Positions 8,104 through 17,181 of a stretch of DNA of 52,543 bases are shown here, piece after piece (within the stretch, counting starts at the first letter, position 1; every line of letters starts with the position of its first letter). The notes below the pieces were generated by a model. That model saw nothing but the letters and a program-made list of their open reading frames with translations, was not told the origin of the DNA and made no database searches. The translations under genes were made by a program, and so were the position numbers. This DNA is from PKWO01 sp036384915 (GTDB lineage Bacteria > Pseudomonadota > Gammaproteobacteria > Burkholderiales > Burkholderiaceae_D). The stretch lies in assembly GCA_036384915.1 (NCBI GenBank), contig DASVLJ010000033.1, forward strand, positions 1-52,543, read 5' to 3'.

Positions 8104-9179
8104 TGACGGCGCGCCGGTTGGCTGCGCTTGTTGCCTGTCTTGCGCTGGCAGCGCAGGCGGCGCCGCCCGAATTCGCGCAGGTGCGGCCTGGCAAGGCGCT
8201 GGCCTTCCCGCAAGACATGGGCGCGCATCCGCAGTTCCGCACCGAGTGGTGGTACGTCACGGGCTGGCTCGATACGCCGGACCACAAGCCGCTCGGCTTC
8301 CAGGTCACGTTCTTCCGCTCGGTCACCTCGGTCGATGCGGACAACCCCAGCCGTTTCGCGCCCAAGCAATTGATCGTGGCCCATGCGGCATTGTCCGATC
8401 CCGCCCTGGGCCACCTGCTGCATGCCCAGAAGAGCGGCCGCGAGGGTTTCGATCTCAATTACGCCAGAACCGGCAATACCGATGTGAAGCTGGAAGGCTG
8501 GCGCATGCAACGCGATGCGCAGGGCCGTTACCATGCCGATATCGCCACGGCGGATTACACGCTGCATCTCGACCTGCAGCCCACCCAGCCGGTTTTGCTC
8601 GAAGGCGAACAGGGCTATTCGCAAAAGGGCGCGCAAGCCGCGCAGGCCAGTTATTACTATAGCGAACCGCAGCTGCAAGTCGCTGGCACCCTCACCCGCG
8701 CCGGCAAGCCGCAAGCCGTCACGGGCACGGCCTGGCTCGATCACGAATGGTCGAGCCAGGTGCTCTCGCCCGACGCGATGGGTTGGGATTGGGCCGGCAT
8801 CAACCTGGCCGACGGCGGCGCGCTGATGGCATTTCGGATTCGCAATGCCCGAAATGATAAAATCTGGGGCCAAGCAAGCCTGCGCGACGCTTCGGGGCAT
8901 ATCACCCGGTTCGCCGCAGACCAGGTGGAATTCATCGCCACGCGCCTTTGGCGTTCGCCGCATACCCGAGCCGAATACCCGGTAGCCGTATCGATCAGGA
9001 CCGGCCCCATGACCTGGGAGCTGGCGCCGCTGCAGGACGACCAGGAACTCGATGCGCGCGCCTCGACCGGCGCCGTCTATTGGGAAGGCGCGGTCACGGT
9101 GAAGCGCGACGGCCAAAACGCCGGGGCGGGGCGAGGCTACCTGGAATTGACCGGATACGTGGACCGTTTGAAATTATGA
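8103..9179 (+). CDS. exported lipocalin-like protein (AttH/CrtC family)
   Basis: The 358-aa protein has a short signal peptide (residues 1 to about 20, ending AAQAA) and a two-domain lipocalin-like fold of the AttH/CrtC family. Visible motifs are FRTEWWYVTGWL, the VTFFR strand, GTAWLDHEWSS and GWDWAGINLADGG. CrtC members hydrate carotenoids; signal-bearing members usually occur with ABC transporter permeases and are thought to handle lipids in the periplasm. The start at 8103 overlaps the upstream stop, and the stop overlaps the exporter start (ATGA). Given the leader and the neighbouring ABC exporter, a lipid-handling role is more likely than carotenoid hydratase, but this is inference. Confidence 0.85.
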   Translation: MTARRLAALVACLALAAQAAPPEFAQVRPGKALAFPQDMGAHPQFRTEWWYVTGWLDTPDHKPLGFQVTFFRSVTSVDADNPSRFAPKQLIVAHAALSDPALGHLLHAQKSGREGFDLNYARTGNTDVKLEGWRMQRDAQGRYHADIATADYTLHLDLQPTQPVLLEGEQGYSQKGAQAAQASYYYSEPQLQVAGTLTRAGKPQAVTGTAWLDHEWSSQVLSPDAMGWDWAGINLADGGALMAFRIRNARNDKIWGQASLRDASGHITRFAADQVEFIATRLWRSPHTRAEYPVAVSIRTGPMTWELAPLQDDQELDARASTGAVYWEGAVTVKRDGQNAGAGRGYLELTGYVDRLKL

Positions 9180-11029
9180 GCACTGCACAACAAGACCGCG
9201 AAAAATCGAGCCTGAAAACCCTGGCCGGACTGTATCCCTTCCTCGCCCCGTACAAGATACGCTTTTTCATCGCCAGCCTGGCCCTGGTGATCGCCGCAAG
9301 CGCCACGCTGGCCATCCCCTATGCCTTCCGCCAGATGATAGATCTCGGGTTCGGCGGCGCCGCGGTTGCTGGAAGTGCGGGCGGCATGAACGCGAGCGCG
9401 GCGGTCAATGCCGGCGTGTCGGCGATCACGTCCGGGCCGAATGCGGAACACATCAACCGCTACTTCCTCGCCCTGTTCGGCGTGGCCTGCGTGCTGGCCG
9501 TCTCCACCGCGGCGCGTTTCTATACCGTCTCCTGGCTGGGCGAGCGCGTCACGACCGACATCCGCGCCGCCGTGTATGCGCACGTGGTCACGCAAAGCCC
9601 GGAATTCTTCGAAACCACCAAGACCGGCGAAGTGCTGTCGCGCCTGACCACCGATACCACGCTGATCCAGACCGTGGTCGGCACCAGCATTTCCATGGCC
9701 TTGCGCAATATCCTGCTTTTCGTCGGCGGCATGGCCATGATGTTTTTCACCAGCGCCAAGCTCTCGGCCATCATCCTGGTGCTGCTCCTGGCCGTGGTGA
9801 TCCCCATCGTGCTGTTCGGCCGGCGCGTGCGCAAGCTCTCGCGCGCCTCGCAAGACATGATCGCCGACTCCTCCGCCATGGCCGGCGAAATCCTCAACGC
9901 CATGCCCACCGTACAAGCCTTTACGCATGAAAAGATCGAAGCGGACCGTTTCGACGTCTCGGTCGAGCATGCCTTCGCCACGGCCATGCAGCGCATCCGC
10001 GCCCGCTCGCTGTTGACCGTGATTGCCATTTTGCTGGTGTTCGGCGCCATCGTGTTCGTGCTCTGGCTCGGCGCGCAAGCCGTGATCGCCGGCACCATGA
10101 CCGGCGGCACGCTGGGCCAGTTCGTGCTCTATGCCACGCTGGTGGCCGGCTCCATCGGCGCACTGTCGGAAGTGATCGGCGACGGACAACGCGCCGCCGG
10201 CGCCACGGAGCGCCTGCTCGAATTGCTCGCCGTGCAGTCGCCCATCACGGAACCGGCGCAGCCGCGCGCCTTGCCGCACCGGACGGCCGGCGGCGCGGCG
10301 CTATCGATTGCCGACGTGAGCTTCCGCTACCCCTCGCGCCCGCAATCGGCCGCGCTGTCGCACGTCAGCCTGGACATCGAACCGGGCCAGACCGTGGCCA
10401 TCGTCGGCCCCTCCGGCGCCGGCAAGACCACGCTGTTCCAATTGCTGCTGCGCTTTTACGACCCGGCCGAGGGCTGCCTCAAGCTCGACGGCACGGACAT
10501 CCGCGAGCTCTCGCTGCACACGCTGCGCAGCGCCGTCGGCATCGTGCCGCAAGACACCATCGTGTTCTCGGCCAATGCCATGGAAAACATCCGATACGGC
10601 CGCGCCGGCGCGACGGATGAAGAAGTCATCGCCGCCGCCAAAATGGCTGCCGCCCACGAATTCATCGAACGCCTGCCCGAGGGCTACCAATCCTTCCTCG
10701 GCGAGCGCGGCGTGCGCCTTTCGGGCGGCCAGCGCCAGCGCATCGCCATCGCGCGCGCCCTGCTGAAGAACCCGCCGCTGCTGCTGCTCGACGAAGCCAC
10801 CTCGGCGCTCGATGCCGAATCGGAACGGCTGGTGCAAAGCGCACTCGAAGCGGCCATGGTGGGCCGCACCACGCTGGTCATCGCGCACCGCCTGGCCACG
10901 GTGCAAAAGGCCGACCGTATCGTGGTGATGGAGCATGGGCAGATCGTCGAAACCGGGACGCATGCCTCGCTGGTGGCGCAGAACGGCTTGTATGCCAGTT
11001 TGGCGGCTTTGCAGTTTGGGCTGGAGTAA
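9176..11029 (+). CDS. ABC exporter, fused permease-ATPase (MsbA-like)
   Basis: This 617-aa half-transporter joins a six-helix exporter membrane domain (about residues 20-330) to a nucleotide-binding domain (about 370-600). The ATPase motifs are complete: Walker A GPSGAGKTT, Q-loop VPQDTIVFS, signature LSGGQRQR, Walker B LLLLDEATSALD and H-loop IAHRL. The protein should homodimerise in the inner membrane and export a lipid, glycolipid or drug-like molecule. The ATG at 9176 overlaps the previous stop by four bases, so it is coupled to the lipocalin-like gene. The annotation 'MsbA' is family-level only; no lipid A pathway genes adjoin it. Confidence 0.9.
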   Translation: MSTAQQDREKSSLKTLAGLYPFLAPYKIRFFIASLALVIAASATLAIPYAFRQMIDLGFGGAAVAGSAGGMNASAAVNAGVSAITSGPNAEHINRYFLALFGVACVLAVSTAARFYTVSWLGERVTTDIRAAVYAHVVTQSPEFFETTKTGEVLSRLTTDTTLIQTVVGTSISMALRNILLFVGGMAMMFFTSAKLSAIILVLLLAVVIPIVLFGRRVRKLSRASQDMIADSSAMAGEILNAMPTVQAFTHEKIEADRFDVSVEHAFATAMQRIRARSLLTVIAILLVFGAIVFVLWLGAQAVIAGTMTGGTLGQFVLYATLVAGSIGALSEVIGDGQRAAGATERLLELLAVQSPITEPAQPRALPHRTAGGAALSIADVSFRYPSRPQSAALSHVSLDIEPGQTVAIVGPSGAGKTTLFQLLLRFYDPAEGCLKLDGTDIRELSLHTLRSAVGIVPQDTIVFSANAMENIRYGRAGATDEEVIAAAKMAAAHEFIERLPEGYQSFLGERGVRLSGGQRQRIAIARALLKNPPLLLLDEATSALDAESERLVQSALEAAMVGRTTLVIAHRLATVQKADRIVVMEHGQIVETGTHASLVAQNGLYASLAALQFGLE

Positions 11030-11280
11030 AGACCGGCAGTGCGTTCCGACATCGAACCGCTCGTTGGGGCCACCCCATCCGTTTCAACATGACTCGCGAG
11101 AAAACCCGCTCCATACCCGGTGGGCAATCTCATGAAACCTTGGCTCCCCTCTCCCGCAGGCGCAATCCACGCTCCCACAGGTAGCGCCGCGCACTACCCC
11201 GCACCATTTCCCTGGATCGAATCACCGCGCGGCAATATACTCCCCGAAACGTATTTTTCTCCAGGGAGCGTGCGCCGCAA

Positions 11281-11523
11281 ATGAAACAGACTCTACGCGT
11301 ATTGGGAATCGTATTCGCCGTGCTGTTCATGACCGGATTCGGCTTTTGCGGCGCCATGGGCGTCATGATCGGGGCCGGATCGCATGATGAATTCGGGGGC
11401 ATGGTCCTCGTGCTCGGGCTGCTCGGCCTTGGCATCGCCGTCGCTTGCGCTCTGGCTCTGCGCTGGCTCGTGAAATCGCGCAAGACGCCCCAGCCGCCCG
11501 AGCCGCCCAAGGACCAGGCTTGA
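11281..11523 (+). CDS. small two-helix membrane protein
   Basis: The 80-aa protein has two hydrophobic helices (about residues 5-32 and 40-62), glycine-rich turns and a basic, proline-rich cytosolic tail (KSRKTPQPPEPPKDQA). No family was recognised. It overlaps the following Lgt-like gene by four bases (TTGA), so the pair is translationally coupled and it may be a small partner subunit. The 251-bp gap upstream holds a tatact box at 11236-11241 that could serve as a -10 element, though no good -35 is visible. Confidence 0.7.
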   Translation: MKQTLRVLGIVFAVLFMTGFGFCGAMGVMIGAGSHDEFGGMVLVLGLLGLGIAVACALALRWLVKSRKTPQPPEPPKDQA

Positions 11524-12326
11524 AATCGATCGTCCTGTCCGAGCAGGCGGCGCATGCCACCCATCTCTTCTTCGAGTGGCTGGCGATCGCCACCGGCGTG
11601 CAGCTCTACCGCCTGCAGCGCAAACGGGCGGGTGCGGGCGGCATCCTGCAAGCCGGCCATTATGGCGTCTTGATCGGCTGCATCCTCGGCGCGGCAATCG
11701 GCAACAAACTGGTGTACTGGCTTGAGGTGCCGCATCTGTGGGTCGGGCATTGGAACGACCCGGCCGCGTGGGCCGGCGGGCAATCCATCGTGGGCGGTTT
11801 GCTCGGCGGCTTGCTCGGGGTGGAATTGGCCAAGTTCTGTTTTGGCGTCAAGGAATCGACCGGCGACAACTTCGTGGTGCCGCTCGCGGTCGGCACGGCC
11901 ATCGGGCGCATCGGCTGTTTTCTTGCCGGCCTGCATGACGGCACCTATGGCACGGCGACCGCTCTGCCCTGGGGGATCGACTTCGGCGACGGGGTAGCGC
12001 GCCATCCCACGCAACTCTACGAAATCGCCTTCGTGCTGGCCTTGGCCGGCGCATTGACGGCATGGCGGCGCGACCGGGCGGTGCCTTCCGGGCTGGCCTT
12101 CAAAGCTTACCTTTGGACGTATCTGTTCTGGCGGCTGGCCGTCGATGCCATCAAACCCGTGCCCTACCCCTACCCCCTGGGCTTGAGCGGCATCCAGTGG
12201 ATATGCATCATTGCCCTGGCGGCCTACACGCCGCTATTGGTGCGGCAATCGCTGCAAGCCTGGGAAGCCGGCAAGGCGCCCCTCCAGTCCGGCCCGCACC
12301 CTCAGGAAGCGGGCGATGCGGCTTGA
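11520..12326 (+). CDS. Lgt-like integral membrane protein (prolipoprotein diacylglyceryl transferase family)
   Basis: The 268-aa polytopic membrane protein shares Lgt landmarks: GRIGCFLAGLHDGTYG corresponds to the Lgt signature around GRIGNF, and RHPTQLYE matches the late RHPSQLYE motif. The usual N-terminal periplasmic region and essential histidine context of Lgt (HGGL/GRxGY) are not seen; GAAIGNKLVYWLE stands there instead, so it looks like a diverged paralogue rather than housekeeping Lgt. The start is probably the TTG at 11520, overlapping the upstream stop; the frame is open further upstream. A radical SAM gene follows 134 bp downstream. A lipid or lipoprotein-modifying role is inferred. 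Confidence 0.8.
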   Translation: MKSIVLSEQAAHATHLFFEWLAIATGVQLYRLQRKRAGAGGILQAGHYGVLIGCILGAAIGNKLVYWLEVPHLWVGHWNDPAAWAGGQSIVGGLLGGLLGVELAKFCFGVKESTGDNFVVPLAVGTAIGRIGCFLAGLHDGTYGTATALPWGIDFGDGVARHPTQLYEIAFVLALAGALTAWRRDRAVPSGLAFKAYLWTYLFWRLAVDAIKPVPYPYPLGLSGIQWICIIALAAYTPLLVRQSLQAWEAGKAPLQSGPHPQEAGDAA

Positions 12327-12460
12327 TCCCCTGTTACGGTCGCGTACTGCCGCTGCTGCCTGGCCTGATGCCGAACAAGACGCCGGGCGCGGCGCCATGA
12401 TGCCGGAAGCCGCGCGCCAATCCGAAACCCAATATCCCGCACCGCATTGAATTGCCTTCT

Positions 12461-13924
12461 ATGTCGCGCAAAACCCGCCCTTACCTGTTCTACGACACCA
12501 CGTCCTCGCTGTGCTCTTCCTGCCTGCACCAGGTCGAAGCCAAGATCGTCTTCAAGGACGGCATGGTCTACATGGACAAGTGGTGCCCAGCCCATGGCAC
12601 GGAACGCGTGCTCGTCAGCGACGACGTCGAATACTACCGCCTGTGCCGCGAAGTCTTCGTCAAGCATCCCGAGATGCCGCGGCAATTCAATACCAGGATG
12701 GAATACGGCTGTCCCTACGATTGCGGCCTGTGCCCGGACCACATGCAGCACTCCTGCCTGTCCATCGTGGAAATCACCGACAACTGCAATTTGAATTGCC
12801 CGGTATGCTATGCCGAGAGCGGCACGCACCGGCAAGCGCACAAGCCGCTGGATGAGGTCTTGAAGATGCTCGATGCCGTGGTGGCCAACGAAGGCGAGCC
12901 CGACGTGGTGCAGCTATCGGGCGGCGAACCCACGCTGCACCCCGATTTCTGGGCCATCCTCGACGCCGCCAAGGCGCGCCCGATCAAGCATGTGATGGTC
13001 AACACCAACGGCATCGTGCTGGCGCAAGACCCCGCCTTCGTGCGGCGCCTGGCAAGCTATGCGCCCGGCCTCGAAGTCTACCTGCAGTTCGATTCCCTGC
13101 GCGCCGAAGTGCACCAGGCCCTGCGCGGCGCCGATTTGACTCGCATCCGGCGCCAGGCGCTGGAAAACCTCAACGCCGCCAATCTCTCGACCACGCTGGT
13201 CGTCACCCTGAAAAAGGGCTTGAACGACGGCGAGATCGGCGACATCGTCGATTTCGCCCTGGCCCAGCCTTGCGTGCGCGGCGTGACGCTACAGCCGATC
13301 CAGGATGCCGGGCGGGTGGAAAACTACGACCCGCGCCTGCACCGGCTGACCGTGTCGGAAGTGCGGCGCAAGCTGGCCGAACAGAGCAGGCTGTTCACGC
13401 TCCAAGACATCGTGCCCGTGCCATGCAACACCGACACGCTGGCCATGGCCTATGCCCTGAAGACAGGAGACAAGACCGTGCCGCTGACGCGCTACCTCGA
13501 TCCGCAAACCCTGGTCGAAGGCAGCGGCAATACCATCGTGTTCGAGCGCGACGAAGCGCTGAAGAACACCGTCAAGGACCAGGTATTCAAGCTGTTTTCG
13601 ACCAACCATTCGCCCGAGTCGCAAGCCAATTGCCTGTCAGAACTGATGTGCTGCCTGCCGCTGGTCTCCGCGCCGCAGACGCTGCGCTACGATAACGTGT
13701 TCCGCGTGCTGATCGTGCAATTCATGGACGCTTATTCGCTCGACATCCGCGCCTTGAAAAAGTCGTGCATCCACTTCGCCCTGCCCGACGGGCGCATGAT
13801 TCCGTTCGAATCGTACAACCTGCTGTACCGCAATCCGCAGCGCCTGCAGGCACTGCGCGATGCGGTCGCGGAGAATACCGCCAGGCGGGGCCGGCAAATC
13901 ATGTTGACGGCGGTGCCGGCTTGA
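12461..13924 (+). CDS. radical SAM enzyme of the MJ0619/tetraether-synthase (Tes) type
   Basis: The 487-aa protein has the radical SAM cluster motif CNLNCPVC (C109, C113, C116) preceded by ITDN. The N-terminal cysteines (C18, C21, C42, C84, C88, C91, C99) form CSSC, WCPAHG and CPYDCGLCPDH, which suggest an extra zinc or Fe-S domain. The SPASM-free C-terminus has SCIHFALPDGRMIPFESYN. This arrangement matches enzymes such as MJ0619 and archaeal Tes, which make C-C bonds or methylate pterin or lipid substrates with auxiliary clusters. The ATG at 12461 was chosen over an upstream TTG. Location after an Lgt-like protein suggests a membrane-lipid substrate, which is an inference. Confidence 0.85.
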   Translation: MSRKTRPYLFYDTTSSLCSSCLHQVEAKIVFKDGMVYMDKWCPAHGTERVLVSDDVEYYRLCREVFVKHPEMPRQFNTRMEYGCPYDCGLCPDHMQHSCLSIVEITDNCNLNCPVCYAESGTHRQAHKPLDEVLKMLDAVVANEGEPDVVQLSGGEPTLHPDFWAILDAAKARPIKHVMVNTNGIVLAQDPAFVRRLASYAPGLEVYLQFDSLRAEVHQALRGADLTRIRRQALENLNAANLSTTLVVTLKKGLNDGEIGDIVDFALAQPCVRGVTLQPIQDAGRVENYDPRLHRLTVSEVRRKLAEQSRLFTLQDIVPVPCNTDTLAMAYALKTGDKTVPLTRYLDPQTLVEGSGNTIVFERDEALKNTVKDQVFKLFSTNHSPESQANCLSELMCCLPLVSAPQTLRYDNVFRVLIVQFMDAYSLDIRALKKSCIHFALPDGRMIPFESYNLLYRNPQRLQALRDAVAENTARRGRQIMLTAVPA

Positions 13925-14095
13925 GGATGGTTTGCTTCTCTACTTGATGCAAAAATCACGTTCACCAGCAGAATCGTTTTCGGGCTGTGGGAATCCAACG
14001 CATCAGCCGGGACCTATTTTCAGAGACCTCCCAGGCGCAGCAAAAACAGACGAAGTGATCCAACTCCCCATTCGCGCCCGGATCAACCGGCAACA

Positions 14096-14485
14096 TCAGC
14101 CGGCCACGATGGTGCCCTGGTGATAGACGATCTTCCACTCGCTACCGTGCCGGCGCCACAACGTGGCGCGGCGAGTGACGCGCTCGCCCTGGTGCAGGGT
14201 GTAGGTGAGCAGGTAGTTGTCCGGCGCGATCTCGCTGCAGTGGAAGCCTTCGGTGCACCAATGATCCTCGTGGGGGCTCGCATGGCGCGCTTCCAGCACG
14301 TCGAGCACGTGGTCGCGGCTGTAGTGCCGGCCGGATGCGCCCACTTCCCGGAATTCCGGTTCCATCATGGCGTCGAAGTCGGCCCGCGTGGTGCCGAATT
14401 CCGGGCGATGGAAGATGGGTTCGCGGCGCTGCAATTGCTCCAGCACGGCGGCGAGTTCGGGGGTATTGGCCTGTTGGGGGTTCAT
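14096..14485 (-). CDS. DUF4440 / NTF2-like fold protein
   Basis: The 129-aa soluble protein has an N-terminal helix (LAAVLEQLQRREPIFHRPEF) and the cone-shaped NTF2/SnoaL pattern: FDAMMEPEFREVGASGRHYSRDHVLDVL, then strands LLTYTLH, RRATLWRR and WKIVYHQGT. This fits the DUF4440 family, often found in small enzymes or ligand-binding proteins without known role. It is transcribed away from thyA, whose start is 113 bp away on the other strand, so the two may share a divergent promoter region. Function unknown. Confidence 0.8.
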   Translation of the reverse strand: MNPQQANTPELAAVLEQLQRREPIFHRPEFGTTRADFDAMMEPEFREVGASGRHYSRDHVLDVLEARHASPHEDHWCTEGFHCSEIAPDNYLLTYTLHQGERVTRRATLWRRHGSEWKIVYHQGTIVAG

Positions 14486-14597
14486 ATGGTCGGGCCGGGC
14501 CGCTCTGGACGATGCGCATCGGCATCGCCGGTATCAAAGCCCGGTAAAATAGCGTTAAACGCACATATGCTAGCAAATTAGCAACGGGAACACCTTC

Positions 14598-15572
14598 ATG
14601 AAGCAATACCTCGACCTGGTCCGCACCATCCTCGATACCGGATCCTGGCAAGACAACCGCACCGGCATCCGCACCATCAGCATTCCCGGGGCGATGATGC
14701 GCTTCGATTTGCAAAAGGATGGCTTTCCGGCGGTGACGACCAAGAAGCTGGCGTTCAAGTCGGTGGTGGGCGAGCTGTGCGGCTTCCTGCGCGCCACGCG
14801 CAGCGCGGCCGATTTCCGCGCGCTGGGCTGCAAGGTGTGGGACCAGAATGCCAACGAGAACGAGGCCTGGCTGGCCAATCCCTACCGCATGGGTGAGGAC
14901 GACTTGGGCAACGTCTACGGCGTGCAGTGGCGCGCCTGGCCCGGCTACAAGCTGCTCGATGCGGACCAGACGGCCCAGATTGAAGACGCGCAGCAACGCG
15001 GCTTCCGCCTCGTGTCGCACGTAAGCGATGAAGGCAAGGACAAGGTCTTGCTCTACAAGGCCATCGACCAGTTGCGCGAATGCCTGGACACCATCGTCAA
15101 GAACCCGGGCAGCCGGCGCATCCTGTTCCACGGCTGGAATTGCGCCGAGCTTGATGCCATCGCGCTGCCGGCCTGCCACCTGCTCTACCAATTCATTCCG
15201 AACGCGGCGACGCGCGAGATTTCGCTCTGCCTGTATATCCGCAGCAACGACATTGGCCTGGGCGCCCCGTTCAACCTGGCCGAGGGCGCGGCGCTGCTGC
15301 ACCTGGTCGGCCGCCTGACCGGCTACACGCCGCGCTGGTTCAGCTATTTCATCGGCGACGCGCACATCTACGAAAACCATCTCGAGATGCTGCACGAGCA
15401 ATTGAAGCGCGAGCCGCTGCCGGCGCCGCGCCTGGTGATTTCAGACCGCGTGCCCGACTACGCCAGGACCGGCAAGTACGAGCCGGAATGGCTGGAAAAG
15501 GTCGCGCCTTCGGACTTCATGCTTGAGGGCTACCAGCATCACGCGCCGCTGACGGCGCCGATGGCGGTTTGA
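14598..15572 (+). CDS. thyA: thymidylate synthase
   Basis: The enzyme methylates dUMP to dTMP using methylene-tetrahydrofolate. The 324-aa protein has the active-site cysteine at about residue 193 (LPACHLLYQF), the nucleotide-binding SRRILFHGWN, and the closing GYQHHAPLTAPMAV. It is longer than E. coli ThyA (264 aa) through an insertion of about 45 residues between QWRAWPGYK and IDQLREC; this insertion is normal for betaproteobacterial ThyA. folA, its usual metabolic partner, lies 1.6 kb downstream, with an inverted unrelated gene between them. Confidence 0.97.
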   Translation: MKQYLDLVRTILDTGSWQDNRTGIRTISIPGAMMRFDLQKDGFPAVTTKKLAFKSVVGELCGFLRATRSAADFRALGCKVWDQNANENEAWLANPYRMGEDDLGNVYGVQWRAWPGYKLLDADQTAQIEDAQQRGFRLVSHVSDEGKDKVLLYKAIDQLRECLDTIVKNPGSRRILFHGWNCAELDAIALPACHLLYQFIPNAATREISLCLYIRSNDIGLGAPFNLAEGAALLHLVGRLTGYTPRWFSYFIGDAHIYENHLEMLHEQLKREPLPAPRLVISDRVPDYARTGKYEPEWLEKVAPSDFMLEGYQHHAPLTAPMAV

Positions 15573-15587
15573 CCGCACGGCTTTACG

Positions 15588-17003
15588 TCAAGATATTTCG
15601 TAGTCGTCGTACGAGGATTGATATGCCGGGCTGCTCGGCACCTGGTTCTTGTTCACTTCGGGAACGCCTTCCATATGCGAAGTGTAGACGATGAGGTTGT
15701 ATAGGTAGCCGCGCATCTTGGATTTGATCTCGTCGCGCTGTTCTTGCGTCTTCGTTGTGTCGGTCAGCGCGGAAGCATATTCGACCAACAGATCATAGAG
15801 GCCCTTGAAGGTCCAGTCCATGCTGTCGTTGATTTTTTGGTTCGGGAAATTGTCTGAGCATTCCTTGAGAATGTGGTAGCTGCTCAGGAACTGCTGCTTG
15901 CGCATATGGCTTTTTTCTGCGCTATTCATCCCGCTTCCGCTCACGGCGCCGACGAATTCCACACTGGAGAACGCGTGGTTGTTGCCCATGCCTTGTTCCT
16001 TGGTGAAATCGTCCTCCTCATAAAGATGGCGTTTCAGACCGGTCATTGCGGAAATAAAAGGCAGACGGAACATTTCGAGCGAGGTCAGCACGCGGCTTTC
16101 TTGCTGCGGCGGCCGGTCGTTCGTCTTCATTTCGCTGCCGTAGGCGCCGATATTGGGGCCGATCTTGATCGGGCCGTAACCGCCCAAGCCGCTGCCCAGC
16201 GTCTGCGCATCGACAGTGCGATCTTTTCTGCTGCTGTAGGCACGGATATCGACCTCGACGTTGTTGCCGTATTGATAGTCGAGCCGATGCGGCTCCGACT
16301 GGCCAAAAGCCGTCCACATGACCGGCGGCAGCGTGGTGTGGGTAAAATCGTTGGTGGCGCTGCGTCCCCCTGCGTTCAGGCCATTGATATCGTCCAAGGT
16401 AGAAGTGTATTGACCGGTTTGCATGATGTTTTGCCGGTAGTGCGCGAATGCCTTGGCCTGCTCGTAAGCCAGTATCTGGCCATAGTTGACTTGCTGGTCC
16501 GTCGGCGTGCCGTACAGGCCCAGGATGCGCCCGTCCTGCTCCCGGATCTTTCGTTTTTGATTGCTGCCGCCCAGCTTGGCAAACTTGCCAACGAGCGTGG
16601 ACATGTCGGCTACGTCAATCTCCAGGTCTAAGCTCTTGACGGCATCCCTGATCTCGCCCTTATATCCCCATTTCAGCTCGGTCCCTTCATCTTCCGCGAC
16701 CGCTTCCATCTCAGCGATCAAATCTTCAGAAGTAAATCCACGTTTCCATTTCTCGTAAATATCAGTACCAACCTTGACCTTGCGCTGGACGATATCATGC
16801 GAGGTGCGGCGCGCGCCGGATGCCCAGGCATCGGCCATACGTTGCAGCGAGTGCTGCCGAGCCACTCGCGCCGAGCCATCTGCAACAGCTTGAAGCCGTT
16901 GAATATTTGCCGCAGTTGGGGCAGATTGCGCCGGACGGAGGCCGCGGGTGGAGGATGCCGCTACCAAACCATGAGGCGGCAATGCAGGTATTCTTGCTTT
17001 CAT
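15588..17003 (-). CDS. eCIS-cargo-like protein of unknown activity
   Basis: The 471-aa protein matches no enzyme I recognise. Its N-terminus has a disordered leader followed by IQRLQAVADGSARVARQHSL (residues 34-53), QRMAD and HDIVQRKVKVG. The ADGSxRV...LQ and VVQRK-type motifs are typical of proteins linked to extracellular contractile injection systems, often with DUF4157, where this region seems to be a loading leader. The rest (about 80-471) is soluble, polar and lower in GC. It lies inverted between thyA and folA and converges on thyA with 15 bp between stops. No ribosome binding site is visible. No structural injection genes are in the window. An orphan effector is inferred. Confidence 0.6.
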   Translation of the reverse strand: MKARIPALPPHGLVAASSTRGLRPAQSAPTAANIQRLQAVADGSARVARQHSLQRMADAWASGARRTSHDIVQRKVKVGTDIYEKWKRGFTSEDLIAEMEAVAEDEGTELKWGYKGEIRDAVKSLDLEIDVADMSTLVGKFAKLGGSNQKRKIREQDGRILGLYGTPTDQQVNYGQILAYEQAKAFAHYRQNIMQTGQYTSTLDDINGLNAGGRSATNDFTHTTLPPVMWTAFGQSEPHRLDYQYGNNVEVDIRAYSSRKDRTVDAQTLGSGLGGYGPIKIGPNIGAYGSEMKTNDRPPQQESRVLTSLEMFRLPFISAMTGLKRHLYEEDDFTKEQGMGNNHAFSSVEFVGAVSGSGMNSAEKSHMRKQQFLSSYHILKECSDNFPNQKINDSMDWTFKGLYDLLVEYASALTDTTKTQEQRDEIKSKMRGYLYNLIVYTSHMEGVPEVNKNQVPSSPAYQSSYDDYEIS

Positions 17004-17094
17004 ACCGATTAGCTATGCACTTTTAGTTTCCGGCTCGCAGGCAGTGAAAGCCAACGCAAATTGCGATCCTGACACGCGCATAATACCGGCACAA

Positions 17095-17135
17095 CCTGTC
17101 AATTTTGACAGGCCGCGGCGCGATTCCAGTATGAT
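17095..17135 (+). promoter_or_regulatory. candidate folA promoter with overlapping dyad
   Basis: A perfect inverted repeat, cctgtcaa-tt-ttgacagg (17095-17112), contains a consensus -35 ttgaca (17105-17110). A tatgat -10 (17130-17135) follows at 19 bp, slightly long. The folA start is 47 nt further on. The dyad overlapping the -35 could be an operator or a chance palindrome. Confidence 0.45.
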
Positions 17136-17181
17136 TGAGCCCCGCAGCGGAGGGCATTGCCATATCTTCAATCTTGCACAC

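Noticed and set aside
6010..9179. BchE-like and CrtC-like genes together as part of a photosynthesis gene cluster
   Set aside because: No bch, puf or other crt genes are present, the CrtC-like protein has a signal peptide as in AttH-type proteins, and the radical SAM family is functionally broad.
14598..15572. 45-residue insertion in ThyA as a novelty
   Set aside because: The same insertion is the normal form in Burkholderia and other betaproteobacterial ThyA sequences.
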